DNA of 49,795 bases from an uncultured Bacteroidaceae bacterium (GCA_905235575.1 CAJOLZ010000024.1:1-49795), one strand, 5' to 3'; shown: positions 8,911 to 19,466, counted from the first letter of the stretch. Numbers and translations: made by a program. Notes: generated from the sequence alone by a model not told the origin.

Positions 8911-9933
8911 ATGAAAGAGATAGATTGGAGTAACCTCTCGTTTGGTTACATGAAGACAGACTACAACGTGCGCTGCTACTATCGCAACGGCGCATGGGGC
9001 GAGATTGAGACATGCAGCGAAGAAACCGTACCTCTGCACATGGCAGCCACCTGCCTGCACTATGGTCAGGAGGCATTCGAAGGACTGAAAGCATACCGCT
9101 GCCCCGACGGCAAGGTGCGCATTTTCCGCGTGGACGAGAACGCAGCACGCCTGCAGAGCACATGCCGCGGCATACTGATGCCCGAACTGCCCACAGAGAA
9201 GTTCATCGAGATGGTGGAACGCGTAGTACGCCTCAACGAACGCTTCATCCCGCCCTACGAGAGCGGAGCCACGCTCTACATACGTCCGCTGCTCATAGGA
9301 ACCAGCGCTCAGGTGGGTGTGCACCCTGCCACGGAGTATCTCTTTCTGATTTTCGTTACCCCCGTTGGCCCTTACTTCAAGGGCGGATTCAGCACCAATC
9401 CCTACGTAATCATACGCGAATTCGACCGTTCGGCACCGCTCGGCACCGGCATCTACAAGGTGGGTGGCAACTATGCTGCCAGCCTGCGCGCCAACCAGAT
9501 GGCACACGAACTGGGATACAGCTGCGAGTTCTATCTCGATGCGAAGGAAAAGAAATACATGGACGAATGCGGCGCCGCCAACTTCTTCGGCATTAAGGAC
9601 AACACCTACGTGACGCCCAAGAGCACCAGCATACTGCCCAGCATCACCAACAAGAGCCTGATGCAGTTGGCCGAAGACCTTGGCATGAAGGTGGAACGTC
9701 GCCAAATTCCCGAGGACGAACTGGCAACATTCGAGGAGGCAGGAGCATGTGGCACAGCAGCTGTCATCAGTCCCATCGAGCGTATCGACGACCTGGAGGA
9801 GAAGAAGTCTTTCGTCTTCAGCAAGGACGGCAAGCCAGGTCCCGTAAGCACCAAGCTGTACAACAAGCTTCGCAACATCCAGTATGGCATCGAGCCTGAC
9901 GTACATGGCTGGACACGCGTAGTCATCGAATAA
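8911..9933 (+). CDS. ilvE: Branched-chain amino-acid aminotransferase
   Basis: A PLP enzyme (fold type IV) that interconverts valine, leucine and isoleucine with their 2-oxo acids. The catalytic lysine is in YKVGGNYAAS. The cofactor-site glutamate region is DECGAANFFG, and HYGQEAFEGLKAY marks the N-terminal domain. I chose the ATG at 8911 (340 aa; MKEIDWSNLSFGYMKTD is where homologues start) over an upstream TTG at 8887 that lies in the promoter box. Length is typical of the larger (about 340 aa) IlvE type. The next gene begins 15 bp downstream. Confidence 0.93.
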   Translation: MKEIDWSNLSFGYMKTDYNVRCYYRNGAWGEIETCSEETVPLHMAATCLHYGQEAFEGLKAYRCPDGKVRIFRVDENAARLQSTCRGILMPELPTEKFIEMVERVVRLNERFIPPYESGATLYIRPLLIGTSAQVGVHPATEYLFLIFVTPVGPYFKGGFSTNPYVIIREFDRSAPLGTGIYKVGGNYAASLRANQMAHELGYSCEFYLDAKEKKYMDECGAANFFGIKDNTYVTPKSTSILPSITNKSLMQLAEDLGMKVERRQIPEDELATFEEAGACGTAAVISPIERIDDLEEKKSFVFSKDGKPGPVSTKLYNKLRNIQYGIEPDVHGWTRVVIE

Positions 9934-9948
9934 GCCTTACTCAAAGCC

Positions 9949-11322
9949 GTGAAAAATATTCTTATCACGTTGCTCTGCATGAGCATCGTGCTGCCACTCG
10001 TCGCTCAAGACAAAATCGTTTCGGGTGTCTACGTGGGTGGTCACATCCGCCGCGAGCGTCCTGAGACAATTACCACGCTGCGCGAATCGGGTTTCACCTA
10101 CGTCCTGCTCTTCAACGTGCATGTGGATAAGGATGGCACACTGAAAACCGACGGCGAAACCATCTGCAAGAACGGTGAATATGTCTTCGACAAGACGCAA
10201 CCGAACTATGTCGAGGACGTGCGCCTGCTGAAGACACAGCCCACAGGCATCAGCCGCATAGAGATTGTCATCGGAGGATGGGAAAACGACTCGTATAACA
10301 ACATCAAGTCGCTCATCGAAAAGAATGGTACGGGCCGCACCACGATGCTTTATCGCAACTTCAAGGCTCTCTTGGAGACCGTGCCGGGCATCGATGCCGT
10401 GAACAACGATGACGAACAGTGCTATGATGTCAATACGGCTACTAAGTTCCACGTCATGATGTACGACCTGGGGCTGAAGACCACGCTGGCCCCCTACACC
10501 TACCAATCTTTCTGGACCAAGCTGGCCACCGAGGTCAACAAGCAACGCCGCGGAGCCGTGGACCGAGTGATGGTGCAGTGTTACGACGGAGGAGCATGGA
10601 ACGACCCCCTCAACTGGAATTTCCCAGGCATAGAGCGCCACGCCGGACGCACCAATTATCAGACCGACATGGCGACATCCATCGCACAGATGCAGACGTG
10701 GAAAGACAACGGGGGCGCCACCGGAGGATTCGTTTGGGTGTATAACGATGAGACATGGGACCTCAACCAATGGGCTGCAAACATGAACCGCATCTTCGGC
10801 GCACGAACTACGCCGGAGGATGAGACCGTAGTACAAATCTATAGCCAGAGAAAATACGGCGGATACTGCATCAACCTGCCCGTGGGCAGACATACAAAAG
10901 CAGACCTCTCCGTCTACGGAATGCCGGCCAAGACGGTGGCCTCGCTCAAAGTAAAAGAGGGATACAGGGCACTTCTCTACACCATGCCCGACTTCACCGG
11001 ACTGTCCCAGAAACACGAAAAAGACCGCGAACAGCTGGTTGGTTCGATGTCAAACGCGGTATGCTCCATCATCGTGGAGAAAGTAGAATCGGCCGACGGA
11101 ATCAAGAACAGCGCGGCAGAGCAGACGACATTGAGGAGCAACGGCGGAGAAGTGACCGTGACAAACGCACGGGGACAGATGCTGACCGTCCACGGAACGA
11201 ACGGCACGGAGATTGTCCGCCAGCGTCTGGGCACCGACAACGAGACGCTTCCGCTGGGCGCACTGCCCCACGGTATTTACATCGTGAGAGTGGGCAGCAA
11301 GAGCATCAGCATAGCGAAGTGA
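9949..11322 (+). CDS. Secreted GH18-like protein with crystallin-type module and T9SS tail
   Basis: A 457-residue exported protein starting at GTG (MKNILITLLCMSIVLPLVAQ signal peptide). The main domain (about 22-285) resembles the GH18 chitinase/endoglycosidase barrel: VPGIDAVNNDDEQ places Asp154, Asp155 and Glu156 where GH18 has its DxxDxDxE acid, and GGFVWVYNDE resembles the late-barrel W motif. About 292-380 looks like a beta/gamma-crystallin Greek-key domain (QIYSQRKYGGYCINL; SLKVKEGYRALLYTMPDFTG). The last 70 residues end in GIYIVRVGSKSISIAK, a type A T9SS sorting domain, so it is probably exported by the SprA system and attached to the cell surface. The GH18 call is by motif only; activity on N-glycans or peptidoglycan cannot be told. 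Confidence 0.65.
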   Translation: MKNILITLLCMSIVLPLVAQDKIVSGVYVGGHIRRERPETITTLRESGFTYVLLFNVHVDKDGTLKTDGETICKNGEYVFDKTQPNYVEDVRLLKTQPTGISRIEIVIGGWENDSYNNIKSLIEKNGTGRTTMLYRNFKALLETVPGIDAVNNDDEQCYDVNTATKFHVMMYDLGLKTTLAPYTYQSFWTKLATEVNKQRRGAVDRVMVQCYDGGAWNDPLNWNFPGIERHAGRTNYQTDMATSIAQMQTWKDNGGATGGFVWVYNDETWDLNQWAANMNRIFGARTTPEDETVVQIYSQRKYGGYCINLPVGRHTKADLSVYGMPAKTVASLKVKEGYRALLYTMPDFTGLSQKHEKDREQLVGSMSNAVCSIIVEKVESADGIKNSAAEQTTLRSNGGEVTVTNARGQMLTVHGTNGTEIVRQRLGTDNETLPLGALPHGIYIVRVGSKSISIAK

Positions 11323-11350
11323 AACGCGCCCTTCGGCAACCTCCGAAGAA

Positions 11351-11430
11351 CACACCACGCTTTTCCGCATGACGCACCATGCTGCGAAAGGCAACGCACC
11401 GTGCTGCGACGACTGTCGCAACACGGTGCG
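11351..11430. repeat. 22-bp-period palindrome array, copy 3 (4 units)
   Basis: Units start at 11351, 11373, 11395 and 11417: CACACCACGCTTTT (degenerate), CGCACCATGCTGCG, CGCACCGTGCTGCG and CGCAACACGGTGCG, then TTTTT. It sits between the convergent ends of the GH18-like gene and mmdB. Confidence 0.9.
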
Positions 11431-11475
11431 TTTTTAATCCAAATCAGTCTTTCAGTTTGAAAGTCTCCGCTCCTG

Positions 11476-12756
11476 CTATCCGAGGAAGCTGAGCAGGATG
11501 CCTGCAGCAACGGCCGAGCCGATGACACCAGCCACATTGGGACCCATGGCATGCATCAGCAGGAAGTTGCGCGGGTCGGCCTTCGAACCCTCGGCCTGGC
11601 TCACTCGAGCGGCCATAGGAACGGCACTCACTCCGGCCGAACCAATCAGAGGATTTATCTTCTCCTTCAGGAACAGATTCATGAACTTGGCCAGCAAAAC
11701 ACCACCTGCCGTGCCGAAGCCAAAGGCTACGATACCCACGCAGAGGATGCTCAGCGTCTGCCAGTTGAGGAATGCCTCGGCCGTAGCCGTAGCGCCTACC
11801 GTAGTACCCAGGAAGATGACCACGATGTTGTTCAATTCGTTCTGCACAGCCTTGCTCAGACGATCCACTACTCCACTCTCTTTCATCAGATTACCCAACA
11901 TCAGGCAGCCGATGAGCGTTGCAGCTGAAGGCAGAATGAGCGAAACGATGATGGCCACTACGATGGGGAAGATAATCTTCTCTTTCTTCGACACAGAACG
12001 GAGCTGCTTCATGCGAATCATACGCTCCTTCTTGGTGGTAAGTGCACGCATAATGGGCGGCTGAATGACAGGCACCAGCGCCATGTAGCTATACGCAGCC
12101 ACGGCAATGGGACCCAGCAACTGGGGAGCCAACTTGGTGGTCAGGAAGATGGCCGTGGGACCGTCGGCACCGCCGATGATACCGATGGACGCTGCTTCCT
12201 GAGGAGTGAAGCCCATGAAGTCGGTCTGTGTCACCAGGAAAGTGACGAAGATGCCCAGCTGAGCGGCAGCACCCAGGACGAGACTCTTGGGGTTGGCAAT
12301 CAGCGGACCGAAATCGGTCATGGCACCCACGCCCAGGAAAATAAGGCAGGGATAGACACCGGCCTTCACGCCGATATAGAGTATGTCGAGCAGACCTCCC
12401 TCGGCAAGCACATGACGGTAGCTGTGGTAGAAGGGACTGTCGGGATTCAGGAACTCATCGTTCCACATCGATGTATGGAACAGACCCGCACCGGGCAGGT
12501 TCGTGAGCAACATACCGAAGGCGATGGGCAGCAAGAGCAGAGGCTCATACTCCTTCTTGATGGCCAGATAGAGCAGCAGGCAGCCGATGCACAACATGAC
12601 TGCATTTTTCCATCCGTCTCCCACGAAGAAAGAAGTGATGCCCATGTCGTCCCAGAACTTTGCCAGGGCATCGGCCATGTTGAAGTCACCGGCAAAGACA
12701 GGCGTTGCCACCATGAGCAGCAGTGACAGGATAGTAAAGAATTGTATTTTCTTCAT
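11476..12756 (-). CDS. mmdB: Na+-pumping decarboxylase beta subunit (OadB/MmdB type)
   Basis: The membrane subunit that decarboxylates carboxybiotin and exports Na+. It has 426 residues with many membrane segments and the signature [17 protein letters not shown], whose Asp is the Na+/proton site in the family. The N-terminus has an extra hydrophobic signal-like segment ([23 protein letters not shown]) ahead of the usual start, as in other Bacteroidales copies. Last gene of the four-gene operon, 12 bp after the biotin carrier gene. In Bacteroidales this complex acts on methylmalonyl-CoA in the succinate-to-propionate pathway. Confidence 0.92.
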   Translation of the reverse strand: MKKIQFFTILSLLLMVATPVFAGDFNMADALAKFWDDMGITSFFVGDGWKNAVMLCIGCLLLYLAIKKEYEPLLLLPIAFGMLLTNLPGAGLFHTSMWNDEFLNPDSPFYHSYRHVLAEGGLLDILYIGVKAGVYPCLIFLGVGAMTDFGPLIANPKSLVLGAAAQLGIFVTFLVTQTDFMGFTPQEAASIGIIGGADGPTAIFLTTKLAPQLLGPIAVAAYSYMALVPVIQPPIMRALTTKKERMIRMKQLRSVSKKEKIIFPIVVAIIVSLILPSAATLIGCLMLGNLMKESGVVDRLSKAVQNELNNIVVIFLGTTVGATATAEAFLNWQTLSILCVGIVAFGFGTAGGVLLAKFMNLFLKEKINPLIGSAGVSAVPMAARVSQAEGSKADPRNFLLMHAMGPNVAGVIGSAVAAGILLSFLG

Positions 12757-12768
12757 AGCCGCTCAGTC

Positions 12769-13488
12769 TTATGCAAGTTCTACAAGAGCATCGCCGTTCT
12801 GCACCTGTGCGCCCTGCTGCACCAGGATAGCTTTCACGGTGCCGTCAACCTCGGCCGTGATGCTGTTCTCCATCTTCATGGCTTCCATCATCACCACGGT
12901 GTCGCCTGCTTTCACCTGCTGTCCCACGGTAACGAGCACCTTGGTGATGGTTCCGGGCAGGGGCGAGGTTACAGTGTTGGCACCTGCGGCAGGCTTCGGA
13001 GCGGCAGGAGCTGCAGCGGGAGCGGGCTGGGGAGCAGCCTTGGGAGCCGGAGCAGCAGCCACAGCGTCGGCCTGGAACTGAACGAGGGCATCGCCCTGGT
13101 TCACGCTCTGACCCTCCTTGACACATACAGCCTTCACGGTTCCATCGGCCTCGGCCACCACGTCGTTGGCCATCTTCATGGCTTCCATCACAAGCAGCAC
13201 GTCGCCTTTCTTCACCTTCTGTCCGGCTGCGACGTTAATCTTGGTGATGGTGCCGGGCAGCGGCGAAGAGATGTCCGATGAGCTGGCAGCACTCACTGCG
13301 GCCTGGGGCACGGGAGCTGCGGCATGTGCCACGGCGGGATGAATCAACGGACGTGCAGCTACCACATGCTCGGGCAGTTCCACCTGATATGTCTTTCCGT
13401 TGAGGGTGACGGTGAGCAAGCCGTTTGACTGTTCCTCTATGTTGGCTGTAAAATCCTTACCGTCTATCTTAAACTTCAAATCTTTCAT
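12769..13488 (-). CDS. mmdC: Biotin carboxyl carrier subunit with two biotinyl domains
   Basis: A 239-residue carrier that shuttles carboxyl groups between the carboxyltransferase and the membrane pump. It begins with the usual MKDLKFKIDGKDF domain, but then has two complete biotinyl domains: EAMKM with Lys105 and EAMKM with Lys205, exactly 100 residues apart. Each is preceded by SPLPGTITK and followed by GDALV. An Ala/Pro-rich flexible linker precedes each domain (about 46-72 and 142-172). Family members usually have one such domain and 130-170 residues. The two copies are clearly related but diverged, so this is not an assembly artefact. Confidence 0.92.
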   Translation of the reverse strand: MKDLKFKIDGKDFTANIEEQSNGLLTVTLNGKTYQVELPEHVVAARPLIHPAVAHAAAPVPQAAVSAASSSDISSPLPGTITKINVAAGQKVKKGDVLLVMEAMKMANDVVAEADGTVKAVCVKEGQSVNQGDALVQFQADAVAAAPAPKAAPQPAPAAAPAAPKPAAGANTVTSPLPGTITKVLVTVGQQVKAGDTVVMMEAMKMENSITAEVDGTVKAILVQQGAQVQNGDALVELA

Positions 13489-13531
13489 TTTCTGTTTGTG
13501 TTAATTGGGAAATAAAAATGTTGGTGTTGAC

Positions 13532-13861
13532 TTAAATGGCGTTGTTCAGCACAGCATGCCATCCGGTATGTTCGTTCAGATGGATGGTCAGTTTGCCGCT
13601 TTCCTCGTCGTGCAGATTGTTCAGGTAGAGATACACAGCGGTTGCGACGGCTGCCTTCTCTATGTCCGAAGCTCCATCAAGTGACTGCGGGGCGGTGGAG
13701 GCTTGTGCAACCTTTGCCGTCTGTGGCTTCACTTTCTTACCTTTGGCCACAAAGCTGAAAATCTGGAGCACCAGCACGAGCAGCACCAGAATGCTGAAGA
13801 CTACGCCCACTCCGAGGCCTGTCATCAGCCACGCGGTTGTCCAGTCGGTTTCTAATATCAT
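13532..13861 (-). CDS. Na+-pumping decarboxylase gamma subunit (OadG-like)
   Basis: A 109-residue protein with one N-terminal membrane segment (WLMTGLGVGVVFSILVLLVLVL), then a basic stretch and a cytoplasmic tail ending in HTGWHAVLNNAI. OadG-type subunits hold the carboxyltransferase on the membrane pump. Position between mmdA and the biotin carrier supports the call. Sequence conservation in this subunit is low in general. Confidence 0.8.
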   Translation of the reverse strand: MILETDWTTAWLMTGLGVGVVFSILVLLVLVLQIFSFVAKGKKVKPQTAKVAQASTAPQSLDGASDIEKAAVATAVYLYLNNLHDEESGKLTIHLNEHTGWHAVLNNAI

Positions 13862-13884
13862 GATTTCTGGGGATGTTTAGTTCG

Positions 13885-15456
<1,572 letters not shown>

Positions 15457-15500
15457 TAGTTTATTTTGGTATAAATGTCTGTTATCTCAGAAAAACGGCA

Positions 15501-15508
15501 CAAATTTA
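15501..15508 (-). promoter_or_regulatory. Promoter -7 box of the mmd operon
   Basis: Reverse-strand TAAATTTG matches TAnnTTTG, about 45 nt before the mmdA ATG. The -33 element is only partial (a TTTTG lies too close, 14 bp away). Confidence 0.5.
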
Positions 15509-15634
15509 CAAAAAATCAGTCGCAAAAGATGTAAAAAGGAATGAAAATTTTCATGCCTGATGCATAAATTTTCATTTCTCTTTCCAGGGTTCTCAAGAAG
15601 TCCGTCCAGGGGGGCTTTTCGGAGCGTTTTTCGA

Positions 15635-15714
15635 AGCACTGTGCTGCGACGCCTGACGCACCACGTTGCGACAGCCTGCGCACCGTGCTGCGACGCCCGT
15701 CGCACCACGGTGCG
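15635..15714. repeat. 22-bp-period palindrome array, copy 4 (4 units)
   Basis: Units start at 15635, 15657, 15679 and 15701: AGCACTGTGCTGCG, CGCACCACGTTGCG, CGCACCGTGCTGCG and CGCACCACGGTGCG, then TTTTT. It lies between two divergent promoters in the 371-bp gap 15457-15827, so it cannot be serving as a simple 3' terminator. Confidence 0.92.
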
Positions 15715-15782
15715 TTTTTAACATTTCTTCGGAGCACCTTGCGTAAGCATGGTTTCCGCCTCTCGGAAAAGGGAAGATATAT

Positions 15783-15813
15783 TTTGATTTTCGGGCGATA
15801 TTTCGTACCTTTG
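15783..15813 (+). promoter_or_regulatory. Promoter of the MATE exporter gene
   Basis: TTTG at 15783-15786, 19 bp, then TACCTTTG at 15806-15813: a full match to the Bacteroidota consensus. The ATG is only 15 bp after the box, so the leader is very short. Confidence 0.75.
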
Positions 15814-15827
15814 CACGCGAAAAGATT

Positions 15828-17201
15828 ATGGATAACAAGAGTCAATACGTGCCCACCGAACTGGGCACCGAACGCATCGGACGCCTCCTCTGGCAATACG
15901 CTACGCCTGCCATCACGGCGATGGTGGCAGCGTCGGTCTACAACATTGTGGACAGCATCTTCGTGAGGCGCGGCGTGGGCGACATCGGCATCAGCAGCAT
16001 GGCCGTGGCAAGCCCCTTCATGAACCTCTCCACGGCGCTGGGAACGCTGGTGGGACTGGGAGCGAACACCGTGGTGAGCGTCAGACTGGGTCAGCGCCGC
16101 TACGACGAGGCACAGCAAGTCTTCGGAAACTCCATCACGCTGAACGTGGTAATGAGCCTCCTCTTCACCATCGTCTGCTGGCCCTTCATTGACCCCATCC
16201 TGAACGTCTTTGGTGCCAGCGACGCCACACGCCCCATGGCACGCGAATACATGGAAATCATTCTCCTGGGCAACGTCATCACGCACACCTATTTCGGACT
16301 GAACGGAACATTGCGCAGCGGCGGCCATCCCACGCTCGCCATGAACAGCACCTTCCTGGCCATCGTGCTGAACATCATACTCGACCCGATCTTTATCTTT
16401 GTCTTCCACTGGGGCGTCCGCGGCGTGGCCATCGCCACCGTGCTGGCCCAGGCTGTGGCTCTGTGCGTGCAGCTGAAGCTATTCAGCCGCCAGGACGAAC
16501 TGCTCCACCTGCGGCGAGGCATCTATCGGCTACGGCCCGACATCGTGCGACAGTCACTGGCCATCGGACTGAGCCCCTTCCTGATGAACACCTGCTCCTG
16601 TCTGGTGGTTTTGCTCATCAACAACCGCCTGAAACAATACGGGGGCGACAACGCCATCGGTGCCTTCGGCATCGTAAACCGCGTGTTTTTCATCTTCTGC
16701 ATGATTGTGATGGGGCTGAATCAGGGCATGCAACCCATCGTGAGCTACAACTGGGGCGCACGCAACAACGACCGCGTATGGCGCGTACTGCGATACACCA
16801 TCTGTGCCGCCACCCTCGTCACCACAGTGGGAATGCTGGTGGGCGAGTTGATACCCGAACTGGTAATACGCGCTTTCGGCACCGGTCCCGAACTCACACA
16901 GATGGCCGTGCGCGGCTTCCGCTTCTTGGTGGCCATGTTCCCCGTCGTGGGTGCACAGATGGTCATCGGACATTTCTTCCAAAGCATCGGGCACGCAGGC
17001 AAGAGCATCTTCCAGAGCCTCACCCGCCAACTGCTCTTTCTGGTGCCGCTGCTCATCGTGCTGCCTCCCATCTGGCAACTTGACGGCGTATGGCTCTCCA
17101 TGCCCATCTCTGACGCGATAGCTTTCATCACCTCGGCCAGCATGCTGTGGTGGTTGGTGAGAAAAGTAAACCGCACGTCACACACAGCAAACGGCCTTTG
17201 A
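15828..17201 (+). CDS. MATE-family multidrug/metabolite exporter
   Basis: A 457-residue inner-membrane antiporter of the multidrug and toxic-compound extrusion superfamily, with about 12 membrane helices in two similar halves. Family markers include the N-terminal start of helix 1 (LLWQYATPAITAMVAASVYNIVD), VGLGANTVVSVRLGQ and the later GLNQGMQPIVSYNWGARN. The substrate is unknown. A metallophosphoesterase gene follows 10 bp downstream, so the two are probably cotranscribed. Confidence 0.9.
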   Translation: MDNKSQYVPTELGTERIGRLLWQYATPAITAMVAASVYNIVDSIFVRRGVGDIGISSMAVASPFMNLSTALGTLVGLGANTVVSVRLGQRRYDEAQQVFGNSITLNVVMSLLFTIVCWPFIDPILNVFGASDATRPMAREYMEIILLGNVITHTYFGLNGTLRSGGHPTLAMNSTFLAIVLNIILDPIFIFVFHWGVRGVAIATVLAQAVALCVQLKLFSRQDELLHLRRGIYRLRPDIVRQSLAIGLSPFLMNTCSCLVVLLINNRLKQYGGDNAIGAFGIVNRVFFIFCMIVMGLNQGMQPIVSYNWGARNNDRVWRVLRYTICAATLVTTVGMLVGELIPELVIRAFGTGPELTQMAVRGFRFLVAMFPVVGAQMVIGHFFQSIGHAGKSIFQSLTRQLLFLVPLLIVLPPIWQLDGVWLSMPISDAIAFITSASMLWWLVRKVNRTSHTANGL

Positions 17202-17211
17202 CACTGAAAGC

Positions 17212-17703
17212 ATGAAACGCATCGGACTGCTGAGTGATACCCACGCCTACTGGGACGAACGCTACCTGACCTACTTTGCCGAGTGTGACGAGATATGGCA
17301 TGCCGGCGACATAGGTTCGCTCTCACTAGCCATGCAGTTGAACGAATTCCGTCCGCTGCGCGCTGTCTGCGGCAACTGCGACGGAGCCGATGTCCGCCGC
17401 TTCTATCCCGAGAAACTGTGCTGGACATGCGAGGGAGCCGAAGTGCTGATGACACACATCGGCGGCTATCCGGGACACTACGACCCACGCATCCGACAGC
17501 AAATCTATGCCCATCCGCCCAAGCTCTTCGTATGCGGACACAGCCACATACTGAAGGTGCAGTATGACAAGGCGCTCGGCATGCTGCACATCAACCCCGG
17601 TGCTGCAGGCTTGCAGGGATGGCAACAGGTGCGCACACTCGTCCGCTTTACTGCCGAAGAAGGTTCGTTCCGCGACCTGGAAGTCATCGAGATTCCTCGG
17701 TGA
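17212..17703 (+). CDS. YfcE/MJ0936-type metallophosphoesterase
   Basis: A 163-residue calcineurin-like phosphoesterase of the small YfcE/MJ0936 group, which hydrolyses phosphodiesters with two metal ions. Ligand motifs are in order: LLSDTHAYW, HAGDIGS, VCGNCD, MTHIGG and GHSHIL. Length is typical. Its natural substrate is not known for most family members. It is the second gene after the MATE exporter. Confidence 0.9.
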   Translation: MKRIGLLSDTHAYWDERYLTYFAECDEIWHAGDIGSLSLAMQLNEFRPLRAVCGNCDGADVRRFYPEKLCWTCEGAEVLMTHIGGYPGHYDPRIRQQIYAHPPKLFVCGHSHILKVQYDKALGMLHINPGAAGLQGWQQVRTLVRFTAEEGSFRDLEVIEIPR

Positions 17704-17764
17704 CGATGATTTTTTCTGCCTTCCGACTGTAATATTCTCCCACATCGCCTGTCTTTATAGCAGA

Positions 17765-18283
17765 ATGATGACAGACAGAGAACTCGTAAACAAGGTACTT
17801 TCCAACGGAGATCAGCAGAGTTTTGCTGAGATCATGCGCCGTTATTCGGGCATGGTTTACTCGAAGGCACTCGGCATCGTCCACCGCGAGGACCTTGCGA
17901 AAGACATCGCCCAGCAGACTTTCATCCGCGCATACGAACGGATGGCCTATTGGCACAGCGAGAAGCTCGGGCCATGGCTCGTCACCATTGCCATGCACAC
18001 GGCAGTGAACGAACTGGAACGCGAACGCCGTCACGCACAGCCCGTACAGGCCGACGACGACGACGACCCCGACCGCGAAGAACTGCTGCAGCGCATGGAG
18101 GCGGCCATCGGTGAACTCTCCGAACTGGACCAGGCAATCATCCGCATGCACTATTACGAGCATCGGAAGACCGACGATATTGCCCGCATCACCGGACTCT
18201 CACAGAGCAACGTCCTCGTCCGCCTGCATCGCATCCGCGACCGACTGCGCCAGAAACTCTCAACCTCTACCATCGAACCGTGA
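17765..18283 (+). CDS. ECF-type RNA polymerase sigma factor
   Basis: A 172-residue sigma-70 family protein with only regions 2 and 4. Region 2 contains AKDIAQQTFIRAYERMAYW. The linker is acidic (QADDDDDPDREE). Region 4 ends with a helix-turn-helix (TDDIARITGLSQSNVLVRLHRIRDRLRQKL). It starts at an ATGATG; I used the first ATG. Two small membrane proteins follow (18329 and 18737), the first of which is positioned like an anti-sigma factor. No autoregulatory promoter could be recognised. Confidence 0.9.
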   Translation: MMTDRELVNKVLSNGDQQSFAEIMRRYSGMVYSKALGIVHREDLAKDIAQQTFIRAYERMAYWHSEKLGPWLVTIAMHTAVNELERERRHAQPVQADDDDDPDREELLQRMEAAIGELSELDQAIIRMHYYEHRKTDDIARITGLSQSNVLVRLHRIRDRLRQKLSTSTIEP

Positions 18284-18328
18284 ATCAAGAACCCATCAAC
18301 GTGTATAATAATATAAGGAGATAGCACC

Positions 18329-18658
18329 ATGAACCGAAATCCCATCACCGACCATGAGCTCGACGAACTCATCCTTCAGACGTTTGAGCGCCAAGCCGTC
18401 ACCGACGAAATCCACGCCGATGTAATGAAGCAACTGCGCCGCGCTGCGCGTCATCGTCGCCTGCGCCAGTGGAGCCGTGCTGTCGTCTTCGCATTCGGAC
18501 TCCCCCTGGTGCTCCTGCTTTTCGGGTGGTTGCTCTTCACCTACCTGCCACGATTCGACGAGATGTCACCGCTCTATCTCTGCCTGATTATTCCCGTGGC
18601 CACCATGCTATACACAGCCTATCGCGCCGTCGAGCATTTTTCCATCGAAAAGATGTAA
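18329..18658 (+). CDS. Small membrane protein, candidate anti-sigma partner
   Basis: A 109-residue protein. A charged cytoplasmic N-terminus (ITDHELDELILQTFERQAV) is followed by a basic stretch (RRAARHRRLRQWSR) and two membrane segments (about 50-71 and 80-97). It has a purine-rich site, AAGGAGA, just upstream of the ATG. Position 45 bp after an ECF sigma gene and the small cytosolic-helix-plus-membrane layout suggest an anti-sigma factor, but no zinc-binding HxxxCxxC motif is present. The function is therefore inferred. Confidence 0.7.
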   Translation: MNRNPITDHELDELILQTFERQAVTDEIHADVMKQLRRAARHRRLRQWSRAVVFAFGLPLVLLLFGWLLFTYLPRFDEMSPLYLCLIIPVATMLYTAYRAVEHFSIEKM

Positions 18659-18736
18659 TAATCTGCCACGCGACCTGTCTTATAAGTGAGACTAAGAAAC
18701 AAAAAACAATAATAACAAATTTAATACTTAATTAAG

Positions 18737-19150
18737 ATGGTATTTTACCGTATAGACTTAATTGACTTGGTAGCTGTGACGCTTTCACTGAGCATTCCCA
18801 TTTTTGCCATCATTTGGGCCGCGAGAGCAGCGACTCGCAGAAAGCAACTCGAGACCGAGATTCGCCGTGCAATCATCGAGAACCACACCGATTTGGAGAC
18901 CGCAAAGGCACTCATCGTACAACAGAAGAGGAAGCCGAACAATTATCTGGCCCTGCGTTGGGCATGCATACTCATAGGTATGGGCTTTGGTGCGCTGGCT
19001 AACCATCTGCTCGGGCTCAGATTCATGTATGAGCCTGAAGCTTTGTTCACCATCGCCGTCGGAATCGGATTGGGACTGCTCGTCTCCTTCGTTATAGAAC
19101 GAAAACTGCAGCAGAAAGAGAACAGCCAAGTGCCGCAAGACGAGATGTAA
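18737..19150 (+). CDS. Small membrane protein (DUF6249-like)
   Basis: A 137-residue protein with an N-terminal membrane segment (LVAVTLSLSIPIFAIIWAARA), a basic helical section, and two more hydrophobic segments (about 74-89 and 101-120), ending in a polar tail. Proteins of this shape commonly follow ECF sigma genes in Bacteroidales and are annotated DUF6249, an assignment I make only loosely. The stretch before it (18659-18736) is AT-rich and has no clear promoter. Confidence 0.65.
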   Translation: MVFYRIDLIDLVAVTLSLSIPIFAIIWAARAATRRKQLETEIRRAIIENHTDLETAKALIVQQKRKPNNYLALRWACILIGMGFGALANHLLGLRFMYEPEALFTIAVGIGLGLLVSFVIERKLQQKENSQVPQDEM

Positions 19151-19235
19151 GACAGGATGCCGAACGGCCGGCACACAGTCCGGAGCGAACGATTTACCCA
19201 TGTTGACAAAGGCCCCGGACGGGTCTGGCCGGAAA

Positions 19236-19315
19236 CGCAGCACGTTGCGACACAAAACGCACCGTGTTGCGTCGGCCGTCGCAGCGTGGTGCGTTGCCCG
19301 TCGCACCACGCTGCG
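19236..19315. repeat. 22-bp-period palindrome array, copy 5 (4 units)
   Basis: Units start at 19236, 19258, 19280 and 19302: CGCAGCACGTTGCG, CGCACCGTGTTGCG, CGCAGCGTGGTGCG and CGCACCACGCTGCG, then TTTTTT. It lies in the 316-bp convergent gap 19151-19466; I see nothing else recognisable there. Confidence 0.92.
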
Positions 19316-19466
19316 TTTTTTACCCCGACGGGTTCGGTCTCAAGAAAAAACTCGAATATGCCTGTCTTGAGCCAGGAAAAACTTCAGGCACAAGCGGAAA
19401 GGCACTTTTGTCGACCTGACGACCGATTCGGCTTGAAGTGACCCCAGCCTAATGACGGAGTAGGGG

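Noticed and set aside
15516..16409. Reverse open frame spanning the array and the MATE gene 5' end
   Set aside because: It crosses a promoter and an array, and MATE homology on the other strand is unambiguous. Arg/Ser-rich array translations recur in all such frames.
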